Source of the DNA: CAZCDM01 sp964497475
Lineage (GTDB): Bacteria; Planctomycetota; Phycisphaerae; SM23-33
Direction: 5' to 3'
DNA: 10,042 bases
NCBI GenBank assembly: GCA_964497475.1
Contig: CAZCDM010000088.1
Span: 1 to 10,042 of the forward strand
Shown here in pieces: positions 1 through 6,639 of the stretch. Position numbers and translations under genes: made by a program. Position 1 is the first letter of the stretch. The number at the start of each line of letters is the position of its first letter. Under the pieces are notes generated by a model. It was not told the origin of the DNA. It saw nothing but the letters and a program-made list of their open reading frames with translations, and ran no database searches.

Positions 1-1
1 T

Positions 2-208
2 CCTCATCCCTGCGGCATAATCCTGCCCCCGAAAGACATATTCAGCAAGCCCTACCTAAAACATGGAACAAATGTCCCCGACCCTTGGGAACGTACACAT
101 TATTATAGTCGGATTAATCGTTGGCGAGGAATAGAAAGAAAAGGAGCAATAAAAAGCGTGGACTTCAAGTTATTGTTTTGCAATGTATTGTCAAGGCAGG
201 TGCAGTGA
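2..208 (+). CDS. C-terminal fragment of an unidentified protein (partial, enters from left edge)
   Basis: Frame 2 on the plus strand is open from the first full codon to a TGA at 206-208. It gives 68 residues with no internal stop and no start, so it is the tail of a gene beginning left of the window. The peptide is rich in aromatic and basic residues (PDPWERTHYYSRINRWRGIE at about residues 26-45), which reads like real protein rather than noise. Codon use differs from the neighbours: ATA, AGA, GGA and TTA are common and third-position GC is roughly 45%, against clearly higher values in moxR next door. That suggests a different origin or relaxed selection. Its stop lies 18 bases inside the convergent moxR 3' end, which is unusual and lowers confidence. 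I do not recognise the family; a transposase or mobile-element tail is only a guess. Confidence 0.45.
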   Translation, partial: PHPCGIILPPKDIFSKPYLKHGTNVPDPWERTHYYSRINRWRGIERKGAIKSVDFKLLFCNVLSRQVQ

Positions 209-1174
209 AGATAATATTGTGACGATGTGATCGGGGTCAACCATTTCGCTGCGGGCGTGGAAGTTCAGAATCAGCCGATGGCGCAGACAGGGCAGCAGGA
301 CGCGGCGGACGTCGTCGTCGGCGACGTTGGCCCGGCCGGCGCGCAGGGCGGCGACCTTTGCTGCCAGCAGCACCGCCTGAGCGCCGCGGGGCGAGCAGCC
401 GTAGCGGACGTACCGCCGGACTTCCTCCGGCGCGTCGGGATGGCCCGGCTGCGATCGGCCGACGATGGCGGCGATGAGCCTGCGGATCGGATCGGCGACC
501 TCCACCTGCCGGACCGTCCGGCGGTGCTGGGCAATCCGCTGGGCGTCGAGTACCGGCTCGGCCGAGGGGATCTCGGCCCCGGTGGTTCGCATGAGCACCT
601 CGGCGATGACATCCTCCCCCGGCGGAGCCAGGACGATCTTCATCGCAAAGCGGTCGATCTGCGCCTCCGGCAGCGGGTAGGTGCCCTCCAGTTCGATGGG
701 GTTTTGCGTGGCCAGCACGCAGAACGGCTGCGGCAGCGGGTGGCTGGTCGGGCCGACCGTGACTGTCTGCTCCTGCATCGCCTCGAGCACGGCCGACTGC
801 GTCTTGGGCGTGGCACGGTTGATCTCGTCGGCCAGGACGAGGTTGGCGAAGATCGGCCCGGGCTGAAAGTGCATGCTTCGCGCGCCGGCTGGGTCGGTCG
901 CGAGCATCATCGAGCCGGTAATGTCCGCCGGCATGAGGTCGGGCGTGAACTGCACGCGGCTGGTCGCCAGCGACAGCGCCTCGCCCAGCGTACGCACCAG
1001 CAGCGTCTTGCCTAGCCCCGGCGGGCCTTCGAGTAATCCGTGCCCGCCCGACAGCACGCACGAAAGCACCTGGCCGGTCACTTCCTCCATGCCGACGAGC
1101 ACCGCTGCGAGCTGCTGTTGCACGGCCTCGAAGTCGGCCTGGAAGGAATCGATCTGATCCTGGAATCCGCTCAT
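191..1174 (-). CDS. moxR: MoxR-family AAA+ ATPase
   Basis: This is a 327-residue cytoplasmic AAA+ ATPase of the MoxR family, chaperone-like ATPases thought to help assemble or activate enzymes and surface complexes, often with von Willebrand factor A-domain partners. Visible motifs are Walker A GPPGLGKT (50-57), Walker B LVLADE (112-117) followed by INRATPKTQSAVLEAM, sensor 1 ATQNP (155-159) followed by the family-typical EGTYPLPEAQIDRF, and the sensor 2 segment GCSPRGAQ (259-266). Length and C-terminal lid (LRHRLILNF) are normal. The ATG at 1174 has GAGG very close upstream (2-base spacing), with a weaker AGGG further back. It follows the antiporter gene by 43 bases on the same strand, so co-transcription is possible. 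The usual DUF58 and VWA partner genes are not downstream; a convergent reading frame is. The family is certain, the client is unknown. Confidence 0.95.
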   Translation of the reverse strand: MSGFQDQIDSFQADFEAVQQQLAAVLVGMEEVTGQVLSCVLSGGHGLLEGPPGLGKTLLVRTLGEALSLATSRVQFTPDLMPADITGSMMLATDPAGARSMHFQPGPIFANLVLADEINRATPKTQSAVLEAMQEQTVTVGPTSHPLPQPFCVLATQNPIELEGTYPLPEAQIDRFAMKIVLAPPGEDVIAEVLMRTTGAEIPSAEPVLDAQRIAQHRRTVRQVEVADPIRRLIAAIVGRSQPGHPDAPEEVRRYVRYGCSPRGAQAVLLAAKVAALRAGRANVADDDVRRVLLPCLRHRLILNFHARSEMVDPDHIVTILSSLHLP

Positions 1175-1190
1175 GGCCTCATCATACCCT

Positions 1191-1214
1191 GCCGCCCGGC
1201 CCGGGCCAAGCGGC
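1191..1214 (-). other. GC-rich hairpin between antiporter and moxR
   Basis: The 43-base gap between the antiporter stop and the moxR start contains arms gccgc (1191-1195) and gcggc (1210-1214) enclosing the perfect 10-bp palindrome ggcccgggcc (1198-1207). In RNA this would form a strong stem. No U-tract follows, so it is not a standard intrinsic terminator. It could slow transcription or shield the moxR start, or protect the upstream mRNA end. The structure is seen; the role is inference. Confidence 0.35.
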
Positions 1215-1217
1215 TGC

Positions 1218-2507
1218 TCAGATGATGCTGCCCCGCGTCGAATCGTCCGGCGCCGTCGCGATGGCCCGGCGGACCATGCCCTTGACCGTCAGCCCCTGGA
1301 CGATGATCGAAAAGGCGACCACCGCATAGGTCATCGTGAGAATATAGTCTCGCGCGAGGATCTGCTCGGGCGTGACGTTCGGCAGCGACAGGGCCATCGC
1401 AAACGGCAGCCCGCCACGCAGGCCGCCCCAGACGAGAATCCGCCCGGCCCGGTGGGTGAAGCGGAACTTCAGCGACAGCAGCTCCAGCGAGCTGAGGATC
1501 GCCGCCGAGCGCGACACGAGCACCGCCGGTATCGCCAGGCCCGCCAGCACCAGCGCGTCGACATCGCTGAGGTAGACCGCCCGGGTGACCACCAGCACCT
1601 CCAGCCCCACCAGTACGAAGAGGATCGCATTACCGTACTGGTCTACCATCTCCCAGAAGGCGTTGAGCACCACGCCGTGATGCACGCGATGCTGGGCGAT
1701 GCGATTGCCGATCATCACCCCGGCGACGACGATGGCGATCGCGCCGCTGCAGCCCAGCGCGTTGGCCAGGGCAAAGCCCCCCGAGGCCACCGCCACCGTC
1801 AGCATGATCAGCAGCAGGAGGTCTTCATTGTGGCCGATCATCCATCGCCCCGCGTGGCCGAGCACCACGCCCAGGGCGAAGCCCCCGGCCGCGGCGATGA
1901 GAAAATCCTGGGCGACCTGCCCGGCCCCGGCAGCTCCGCCGGTGTAAATCGTCAGCACGGTCATGAACATCACCACGCCAATGCCGTCATTGAACAGGCT
2001 CTCGCCGCAGACGTCGGTCTCCAGGTCTTTCGGCGCGCCGACGGTCTGGAGAATCGACAGCACGGCGATGGGGTCGGTCGGGCTGATCAGCGCCCCGAAC
2101 AGCAGGCAGGGCACGAAGCCCATCGCAATGCCCAGCACCTGGCAGATCGCCCAGATAAGCCCCGCGACGGCAAAGGCTGACCCCGCCACGCCCACCAGCG
2201 CGAACGTGCCGATTTCCCACTTGCGGTAGAGCAGGCGGTCGAGGTCGACATGCAGGGCTCCGGCAAAGAGCAGGAACCCCAGCAGGAACTCCAGCAGCAG
2301 ATGGCCGAAGTCCAGCTTGTCGAGCATCTCCAGGGCGCCGCGGGCCACGGGCACGCCCATGACCGACAGGCCGATGAGGATGCCCGAGACGGTCAGGCTG
2401 CCCACCATCACGCCGATGGTGGGGTGCAGGTGGAGCAGGCGGCGGTTGGCCCAGGCGATCAGGGCCGTCGCGGTCAGCAGGATGGCCATGCTGTCGTAGA
2501 TGGTCAT
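1218..2507 (-). CDS. CPA1-family Na+/H+ (cation/proton) antiporter
   Basis: A 429-residue polytopic inner-membrane protein with about 11-12 hydrophobic segments, fitting the monovalent cation:proton antiporter-1 family (NhaP/YjcE-like). It would exchange cytoplasmic Na+ or K+ for protons in pH and salt homeostasis. Diagnostic sequence includes ALISPTDPIAVL (139-150), whose TDP motif lies in an unwound helix; GESLFNDGIGVV (168-179), with the Asn-Asp pair (173-174) at the ion-binding site of CPA1 members; and GGLRGGLPFAMALSLP (361-376), the conserved late-helix motif with an essential-type Arg. There is no long cytoplasmic C-terminal regulatory domain; the chain ends about 20 residues after the last helix. 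The ATG at 2507 is supported by GGAG about 7 bases upstream and by a promoter at 2534-2562, which leaves a leader of about 20 bases. The transported ion cannot be read from sequence. Confidence 0.93.
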   Translation of the reverse strand: MTIYDSMAILLTATALIAWANRRLLHLHPTIGVMVGSLTVSGILIGLSVMGVPVARGALEMLDKLDFGHLLLEFLLGFLLFAGALHVDLDRLLYRKWEIGTFALVGVAGSAFAVAGLIWAICQVLGIAMGFVPCLLFGALISPTDPIAVLSILQTVGAPKDLETDVCGESLFNDGIGVVMFMTVLTIYTGGAAGAGQVAQDFLIAAAGGFALGVVLGHAGRWMIGHNEDLLLLIMLTVAVASGGFALANALGCSGAIAIVVAGVMIGNRIAQHRVHHGVVLNAFWEMVDQYGNAILFVLVGLEVLVVTRAVYLSDVDALVLAGLAIPAVLVSRSAAILSSLELLSLKFRFTHRAGRILVWGGLRGGLPFAMALSLPNVTPEQILARDYILTMTYAVVAFSIIVQGLTVKGMVRRAIATAPDDSTRGSII

Positions 2508-2533
2508 GCGGGTTCTCCGTTGGGGCGATGGCG

Positions 2534-2562
2534 ATCATATCCGGTGCGCCGGGGACTGTCGA
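2534..2562 (-). promoter_or_regulatory. sigma70-type promoter of the antiporter gene
   Basis: Read on the minus strand, TCGACA (2557-2562) is separated by exactly 17 bases from TATGAT (2534-2539). Both hexamers match the sigma70 consensus at 5 of 6 positions. The expected transcription start is near 2527, giving a leader of about 20 bases that carries the GGAG ribosome binding site. This makes the antiporter (and perhaps moxR) a transcription unit independent of tatD. Confidence 0.6.
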
Positions 2563-2620
2563 GAGGCTCGGCGAGTAATGCGTTACAGGTTTCCGCCGCG
2601 AGCGGGCCTTGCATTGTGCC

Positions 2621-2646
2621 GGTGGCGGGACAGGAGCCCCGCCACC
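2621..2646 (-). repeat. inverted repeat, 9-bp stem and 8-base loop
   Basis: Arms ggtggcggg (2621-2629) and cccgccacc (2638-2646) are perfect complements around an 8-base loop. The element lies between the tatD stop and the antiporter promoter, where a transcription end for tatD is expected. Neither strand has a T-run after it, so it is not a classic intrinsic terminator. A Rho-dependent or structure-only terminator, or an mRNA-end stabiliser, would fit. The structure is clear; the function is inferred. Confidence 0.55.
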
Positions 2647-2671
2647 CGGAAGGGGCTGCAACCATCCAGGG

Positions 2672-2776
2672 GCGCCAGATTGAGCAAGCAGATCCAAGCT
2701 CTGCGTCTCTGTGGCTACCCTTCCAATGACGCCAGATTAATCACGCACATCCAAACTCTGCGCCTCTGTGGCTATC
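2672..2776 (-). repeat. two copies of a 47-bp direct repeat, 57-bp period, at the 3' end of tatD
   Basis: On the minus strand two 47-base units (2776-2730 and 2719-2673, give or take a base) start TAGCCACAGAG and end AATCTGGCG. I count about 40 of 47 identical positions, with a 10-base spacer. Within each unit CACAGAG is followed eight bases later by CGCAGAG, so there is a shorter internal period. The first unit contains the TAG stop of tatD. There is no convincing dyad symmetry spanning the unit and no reading frame. It looks like a short dispersed or tandem intergenic repeat that has diverged after duplication. Confidence 0.8.
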
Positions 2777-3566
2777 GTTGTCCCGGCTGGGTGAGCATGC
2801 GGGCGAAGAGTCGCTCGGCGTTGGCGGTGGTCTGGGCGGCGAAGGTTTCCAGGTCGCAGCCGCGCAGCTCGGCCAGGAATCGCGCGACGTGGGCGACGTT
2901 GGCTGGCGTGTTGGTCTTCTGCTTGCGGACCGGCTCGGGCGAGAGGAACGGCGCGTCGGTCTCGACGAGGATGCGTTCGGCCGGGACGAGCCGGGCTCCT
3001 GTGCGGATGTCTTCGGCGGAGTTGAACGTCACGATGCCGCTGTAGCTGACGGCCGAGCCAAAATCGAGAACGGCCTGGCACTGGGAGGCATTGCCGGTGA
3101 AGCTGTGGAAGATGACTCGCTGGCCGTCGACACCGGCCTGGCCGAGGATGGCCATGGTGTCGTCGAAGGCTTCTCGCGTGTGGATGACGATGGGCCGATC
3201 CAGCCGGGCCGCCAGATCGAGCTGGGCGGCGAAGGCCCGCCGCTGCTCGTCCCGCGGGGAGTAGTCGTAGTGATAGTCCAGGCCGATCTCGCCGATGGCG
3301 AGGCAGTTCTCGTCCAGCCGGGCCAGGTCTTCGATCTGCCGGAGGGTTTCGTCGTTGACGTTGGCGGCATCGTGCGGGTGGACCCCGGCCAGCCGCCAGA
3401 TCGACGCATGCTCGCGGGCCAGGGCGACGGCCGCCTTGGACTCATCGAGATCGGAGGTGGCGCAGATCATCGCCGTCACGCTGGCCTGGCGCGCTCCGGC
3501 GAGGAGTTCGGTCGCCCGGCCGCCCAGGCGACCTCGTGCAATATGGCAGTGCGTGTCTATGAGCAT
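2772..3566 (-). CDS. tatD: TatD-family metal-dependent hydrolase (DNase)
   Basis: A 264-residue TIM-barrel metallohydrolase of the TatD family. Members are cytoplasmic, metal-dependent and reported to act as 3'-5' exonucleases or DNA-repair nucleases; many copies are of unknown substrate. The metal-site residues are all present: H6 and H8 in MLIDTHCH (1-8), E93 in GEIGLDYHYD (92-101), H129 in VIHTREAF, H154 in FHSFTG and D204 in ETDAPFLSP. The PVRKQKTNTPANV segment (212-224) is the usual family tail signature. The start at 3566 is chosen because the family begins M-[LIF]-[IV]-D-[TS]-H. The frame stays open 26 codons further, but that stretch is low-complexity and unlike any TatD N-terminus. 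No Shine-Dalgarno precedes the chosen ATG. The gene stands alone between tldE and the antiporter, and its stop sits inside a repeat unit. Confidence 0.95.
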   Translation of the reverse strand: MLIDTHCHIARGRLGGRATELLAGARQASVTAMICATSDLDESKAAVALAREHASIWRLAGVHPHDAANVNDETLRQIEDLARLDENCLAIGEIGLDYHYDYSPRDEQRRAFAAQLDLAARLDRPIVIHTREAFDDTMAILGQAGVDGQRVIFHSFTGNASQCQAVLDFGSAVSYSGIVTFNSAEDIRTGARLVPAERILVETDAPFLSPEPVRKQKTNTPANVAHVARFLAELRGCDLETFAAQTTANAERLFARMLTQPGQR

Positions 3567-3766
3567 GGTATGGATAGTGAAAGGACAAGATGCAAGGAAA
3601 CGTAAAGACCAAGAAGCAAGATACAAAGAAGCGGCAAAAAGCAAACGGCAACGGGCAACGGTAACGTCAGGGTAGCGGCAGGGGGCCGAGGCGATGGGGT
3701 CAGCGTTTTGTACTGTGCCCCGTATTGCTGTATTCCCGTCCCACGGTATTCCTGCCTCCTGTTGTC
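3567..3766. other. non-coding region upstream of tatD with low-complexity polypurine/polypyrimidine tract
   Basis: The 200 bases between the tldE stop and the tatD start hold no credible gene. From about 3579 to 3640 the plus strand is strongly purine-biased (A and G, lower GC than flanking genes). From 3631 to 3667 it carries imperfect repeats of ggcaac/ggcaaa. The remainder (3668-3766) is ordinary GC-rich DNA with three short gtatt words at about 3722-3750. I find neither a clear terminator for tldE nor a convincing sigma70 promoter for tatD. Confidence 0.6.
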
Positions 3767-5083
3767 CTACAACGTCAGCCGGAGGTTGTCGACGATTGCT
3801 CCGGGCAGGCGGGCGCTGTCGGTGGATCGGCCGCCGTAGGTCGTCGGGTCGGGCAGGAAGTCTCGCTCGGCGGTGACGGCCCGGAGGTTCTCACCCAGGG
3901 CGCGGAAGATCGTCTCGTCGAACCGCATGACGTTCAGTGGGGCGACGATCTGCCCGCCCTCGACCCAGAACGTGCCGAAGCGTGTCATGCCGGTGATCCG
4001 GCAGGCCGGCCGGTCGGAGTAGTTCAGATACCAGAGCTGCCCCGCGTAAATGCCCTCGCCCAGCTCGGAGAGGATCTCATCGCGGGCCAGTTCGCCGGGG
4101 GCCATGTCCAGCGAGCAGGGCATTTCGTAGCCGGCGTTGGGGGGCAGGTCGAACTCCTTGCCGCTGCGGGGCGAGACGAGCGTGCCGGCGAGCTTGCCGC
4201 CGGAAATCAGCTCGACGCGGGCGGGCTTGATGAACCCGGCCGGGGTGAAGTTGGGGCTGAGCCCCTCGGCGGTGTTCTCGCGGAGGGTCACGCGCGGGTC
4301 GAGCGTCCGGCCGACTTCGATCATCGGCAGGAGGCTGGTCGTCCGCGTCTGGTGGGCCTTGCAACTGAAGCCCCCCATGGCCACCATGCCCAGCAGCTCG
4401 TTCATCGCCGCGGGGGCCAGGTACGTCCGCACCTCGCCGGGGTCGATCGTCCGGGCCGGGCGGTGGAGGATGTCCAGTTGCTCAGCGGCCGAGTCGACGC
4501 GGGCGGCGAAGTCGGCATCGGACCACTCGAAGCCTGCATAGCTGGTCTTGACGGCCTTGTCGCCGGCGGCGTAGAAGCACCACTCGACATGGAAGCTGTG
4601 GGTGGCGAACCAGTTCCGCTGGCCGAGGGAGTTGGCAAAGCCTCGCCAGATCGCCCCGCGGGCCGAGAGCCCGACGAGGTCCCGGCCGCTGCCGGCGGCG
4701 AGGATGGCCTCGGTCATCGCATCGGAATCTGGCAGGCGGTCCTCGCCGATCTGCTCGGTGTTGGTCGGCTCGGTGGCGATCAGCAGGTAGGGGTCTTCCG
4801 GCAGGGCGGGCAGGTCGGCCCGAAGAGTGGCCAGGGTGTCGGTCGCGCGGGCGAGGTCCACTTCGTCCGAGCCGGTCAGGGTGATCGTCTCGGCGAGGTG
4901 TTGCTGGCCGACGATCAGCTCGATCGTGAGGTACTGCTGGTAGACGGCCCCGGCCTGGCGGATGGCCGAGCGGTTGTAGCGGGCGAAGTCGCTCTGCTCG
5001 CCCTGGAGGTTCAGCAGCAGCGTTTCGTCGCCGGCGGTCTGGGCCAGGATGCGATCAGCCAGGTTGTAGAAGGACTCTTGCAT
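3767..5083 (-). CDS. tldE: TldE/PmbA-family subunit of the TldD/TldE protease
   Basis: A 438-residue protein of the TldE (PmbA) family, the non-catalytic partner of the TldD metalloprotease. In E. coli the TldD/E pair degrades unfolded peptides, matures microcin B17 and degrades the antitoxin CcdA. The assignment rests on position directly after tldD, a length close to E. coli PmbA, the absence of any HExxxH site, and family-like segments: GGFSCKAHQT (about 257-266), SPNFTPAGFIKP, and the C-terminal GIYAGQLWYLNYSDRPACRITGMTRFGTFWVEGG region, which matches the barrel end of this superfamily. The ATG at 5083 is 6 bases after the tldD stop, and GGAG within the last tldD codons lies about 11 bases upstream, so translation is probably coupled. 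No substrate gene is visible nearby. The N-terminal half is divergent and the assignment leans partly on context. Confidence 0.88.
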   Translation of the reverse strand: MQESFYNLADRILAQTAGDETLLLNLQGEQSDFARYNRSAIRQAGAVYQQYLTIELIVGQQHLAETITLTGSDEVDLARATDTLATLRADLPALPEDPYLLIATEPTNTEQIGEDRLPDSDAMTEAILAAGSGRDLVGLSARGAIWRGFANSLGQRNWFATHSFHVEWCFYAAGDKAVKTSYAGFEWSDADFAARVDSAAEQLDILHRPARTIDPGEVRTYLAPAAMNELLGMVAMGGFSCKAHQTRTTSLLPMIEVGRTLDPRVTLRENTAEGLSPNFTPAGFIKPARVELISGGKLAGTLVSPRSGKEFDLPPNAGYEMPCSLDMAPGELARDEILSELGEGIYAGQLWYLNYSDRPACRITGMTRFGTFWVEGGQIVAPLNVMRFDETIFRALGENLRAVTAERDFLPDPTTYGGRSTDSARLPGAIVDNLRLTL

Positions 5084-5089
5084 GGGTGG

Positions 5090-6526
5090 TTATTCTCCGC
5101 CGAAGACGTCGACGTCGGCAAAGAGGCAGGCCGGGCTGGCATGGCCGACGCGCATGATCTGGTTCGGCTCGCCCTTGCCACAGTAGGGCGTGCCAAACAC
5201 GCCGACGGTTTCCGGTACGCCCACGCCGCGGAGGTTCCGCCAGAACGTCGCACTGATGCCGCGATAATTAGGGTTCTTCACCGGGCGGGTGATCTTGCCG
5301 TTCTCGATGAGCTGGGCGAACTCGCAGCCAAACTGGAACTTGTTTCGGCTGTCGTCGATGGACCAGCTGCGGTTGGTCTGCATGTAGACGCCGAACTCGA
5401 TGCCGGCGATCATCTCGGCCAGGGTCGACGTGCCGGGCTCGACGTTGAGGTTGGCCATGCGGTCGATCGGCGGGCGGTTCCAGAGGTTCGCCCGGGCGTT
5501 GGCCACGCCGTCGAGCCCGCTGCGGGTCTGGCTGGCTGGGCTACCGAGGCCTCGCTGGAGGATGCCGTCGCGAATGATGTACTGCTTCTCGGCCGGCGTG
5601 CCGTCGTCGTCCCACCCGTAGCTGGCGAACTGGTGCGGGTTGGTCGGGTCGAAGGTCACGTTCAGCAGCTCGCTGCCATAGCGGTACTGGCCGAACATCT
5701 CCGGCGTGACAAAGCTCGTGCCGGCGTAGTTGCGTTCGTCGCCGAGGATGCGGTCGATCTCCAGCGGATGGCCGATCGATTCGTGAATCTGCAGCATCAT
5801 CTGGTCGGCGCCGAGGAGCAGGCTCATCGTGCCGGTGGGGCAGTTCTCGGCCGTCAGGAGGGTGATGGCCTCCTCGGCCACGTGGGCCGGGGCGCGTTTG
5901 AAGTTGCAGGCGTCGAGCACTTCCAGCCCGCCCTGTTTGCACTGGCCACGCAGCGAGCCGAAGGTACGCGTCTGCGTTTCGGCGCCGGCGTTGGCCGTGG
6001 CGGACATCGACGGGGCGAGGTACGAAAAGCTCTGGTGCACGCGGCCGCCTTCGCTGGTGAGGTAGAGCGTTTCGGCGGCGGTGTGCAGCAGGCTGACTTC
6101 CCAGTCGACGATGCGGTCGTCGATTTTGAGTTTCTCGCAGGTGGCCCGCAGGAAGTCGAACTTCTCGGCTGGGCTCGTGGAGGCCCAGGGGATTTCCTCT
6201 GGGCCGGCGTACTCGCCAACGGGATGGCCCGGCTGGGTGGCGGCGAGGTGTTCGACCAGTCGCCCGGCGGTGCGTTTGGCGGTGGCCGCGGCGCGTCGGG
6301 CCGCTTCGGCCAGGCCGGCCTTGCTCAGGTCGCTGGTGGCTGCATAGCCCATCCCGCCGTCGGCGAGGAGGGTAATCATCGCGCCGGCGTCGTCGCCACG
6401 GCCCATCGGCTCGGGCACGTTCTGGCGGACGGAGAGAACCTCGTCCCGTTCGCGGACGTATCGCAGCGAGGCGAAGTCGCACGGCGGGAGAATTTCGCAA
6501 AAGTGTTTTTCCAGGGAGTCGATCAT
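5090..6526 (-). CDS. tldD: TldD-family zinc metalloprotease
   Basis: A 478-residue protein of the TldD family, the catalytic half of the TldD/TldE protease, which cleaves unfolded peptides threaded into the heterodimer cavity. The metal site is intact: the HExxxH-type motif HESIGH (248-253) is followed by PLEIDR, as in the E. coli HEAIGHGLE, and the third ligand Cys is at 449 in GTPYCGKGEP. Other family marks are SFVTPEMFGQYRYGS (271-285), a stretch around DDDGTPAEK (306-314) typical of the region after the metal site, and QRGLGSPASQTRSG, which covers the substrate-loop area. Length is normal. The ATG at 6526 has no Shine-Dalgarno; an extended -10 element lies only 8 bases upstream, so the mRNA may be leaderless. 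It heads a two-gene unit with tldE and is divergent from zupT. Confidence 0.95.
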   Translation of the reverse strand: MIDSLEKHFCEILPPCDFASLRYVRERDEVLSVRQNVPEPMGRGDDAGAMITLLADGGMGYAATSDLSKAGLAEAARRAAATAKRTAGRLVEHLAATQPGHPVGEYAGPEEIPWASTSPAEKFDFLRATCEKLKIDDRIVDWEVSLLHTAAETLYLTSEGGRVHQSFSYLAPSMSATANAGAETQTRTFGSLRGQCKQGGLEVLDACNFKRAPAHVAEEAITLLTAENCPTGTMSLLLGADQMMLQIHESIGHPLEIDRILGDERNYAGTSFVTPEMFGQYRYGSELLNVTFDPTNPHQFASYGWDDDGTPAEKQYIIRDGILQRGLGSPASQTRSGLDGVANARANLWNRPPIDRMANLNVEPGTSTLAEMIAGIEFGVYMQTNRSWSIDDSRNKFQFGCEFAQLIENGKITRPVKNPNYRGISATFWRNLRGVGVPETVGVFGTPYCGKGEPNQIMRVGHASPACLFADVDVFGGE

Positions 6527-6534
6527 GGGCGGGC

Positions 6535-6543
6535 ATTGTAGCA
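6535..6543 (-). promoter_or_regulatory. extended -10 promoter element of tldD, possibly leaderless
   Basis: On the minus strand TGCTACAAT occupies 6543-6535, a TGn-extended -10 with 5 of 6 matches to TATAAT. No good -35 sits 16-18 bases upstream, which is tolerated with an extended -10. The predicted transcription start is about 6528, next to the ATG at 6526, and there is no Shine-Dalgarno before that ATG. The hexamer is seen; leaderless initiation is inferred. Confidence 0.45.
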
Positions 6544-6582
6544 GAAACCACCGGCCGGGCCAGTCTGTTTTCTGACAAGCGA

Positions 6583-6596
6583 CCTGGCCGGCCAGG
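6583..6596. promoter_or_regulatory. 14-bp perfect palindrome in the tldD-zupT divergent region (operator candidate)
   Basis: cctggccggccagg is a perfect dyad ending six bases before the zupT -35 hexamer and about 45 bases upstream of the tldD -10. That spot suits a dimeric regulator acting on either promoter. A metal-sensing regulator would make sense for a ZIP transporter, but the sequence is GC-rich and does not look like the AT-rich Fur/Zur boxes of other bacteria. It may be chance in GC-rich DNA. Confidence 0.35.
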
Positions 6597-6602
6597 CAAG
6601 GC

Positions 6603-6631
6603 GTGACGTCCCATTAACAGTCCGGTATAAT
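6603..6631 (+). promoter_or_regulatory. sigma70-type promoter of zupT
   Basis: GTGACG (6603-6608) is followed after exactly 17 bases by a perfect TATAAT (6626-6631). The -35 matches TTGACA at 4 of 6 positions including the TGAC core. The transcription start should be near 6638, giving a leader of about 57 bases before the ATG at 6695. This is one of the clearest -10 elements in the window. Confidence 0.7.
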
Positions 6632-6639
6632 GGTCGACG

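Noticed and set aside
102..107. TATAAT on the minus strand as a promoter for a gene left of the window
   Set aside because: No acceptable -35 lies at the right distance, and the stretch appears to be coding on the plus strand.
63..134. 23-codon plus-strand frame starting ATG at 63
   Set aside because: It is out of frame with the longer open frame through the region and has no Shine-Dalgarno or recognisable product.
1173..2180. 335-codon plus-strand frame opposite the antiporter
   Set aside because: It is rich in His, Gln, Arg and Asp from the complement of membrane-protein codons; the minus-strand antiporter has clear family motifs.
3567..3644. 26-codon N-terminal extension of TatD (hydrophobic, signal-like)
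   Set aside because: TatD proteins begin at the MLIDTHCH segment, and the extension is the translation of a low-complexity tract without a Shine-Dalgarno.
3725..6541. 938-codon open frame on the plus strand antisense to tldD and tldE
   Set aside because: It lies exactly opposite two well-supported genes, and its composition (Gly, Val, Ala, Arg, Glu repeats) is what the complement of GC-rich codons gives; no motif is recognisable.
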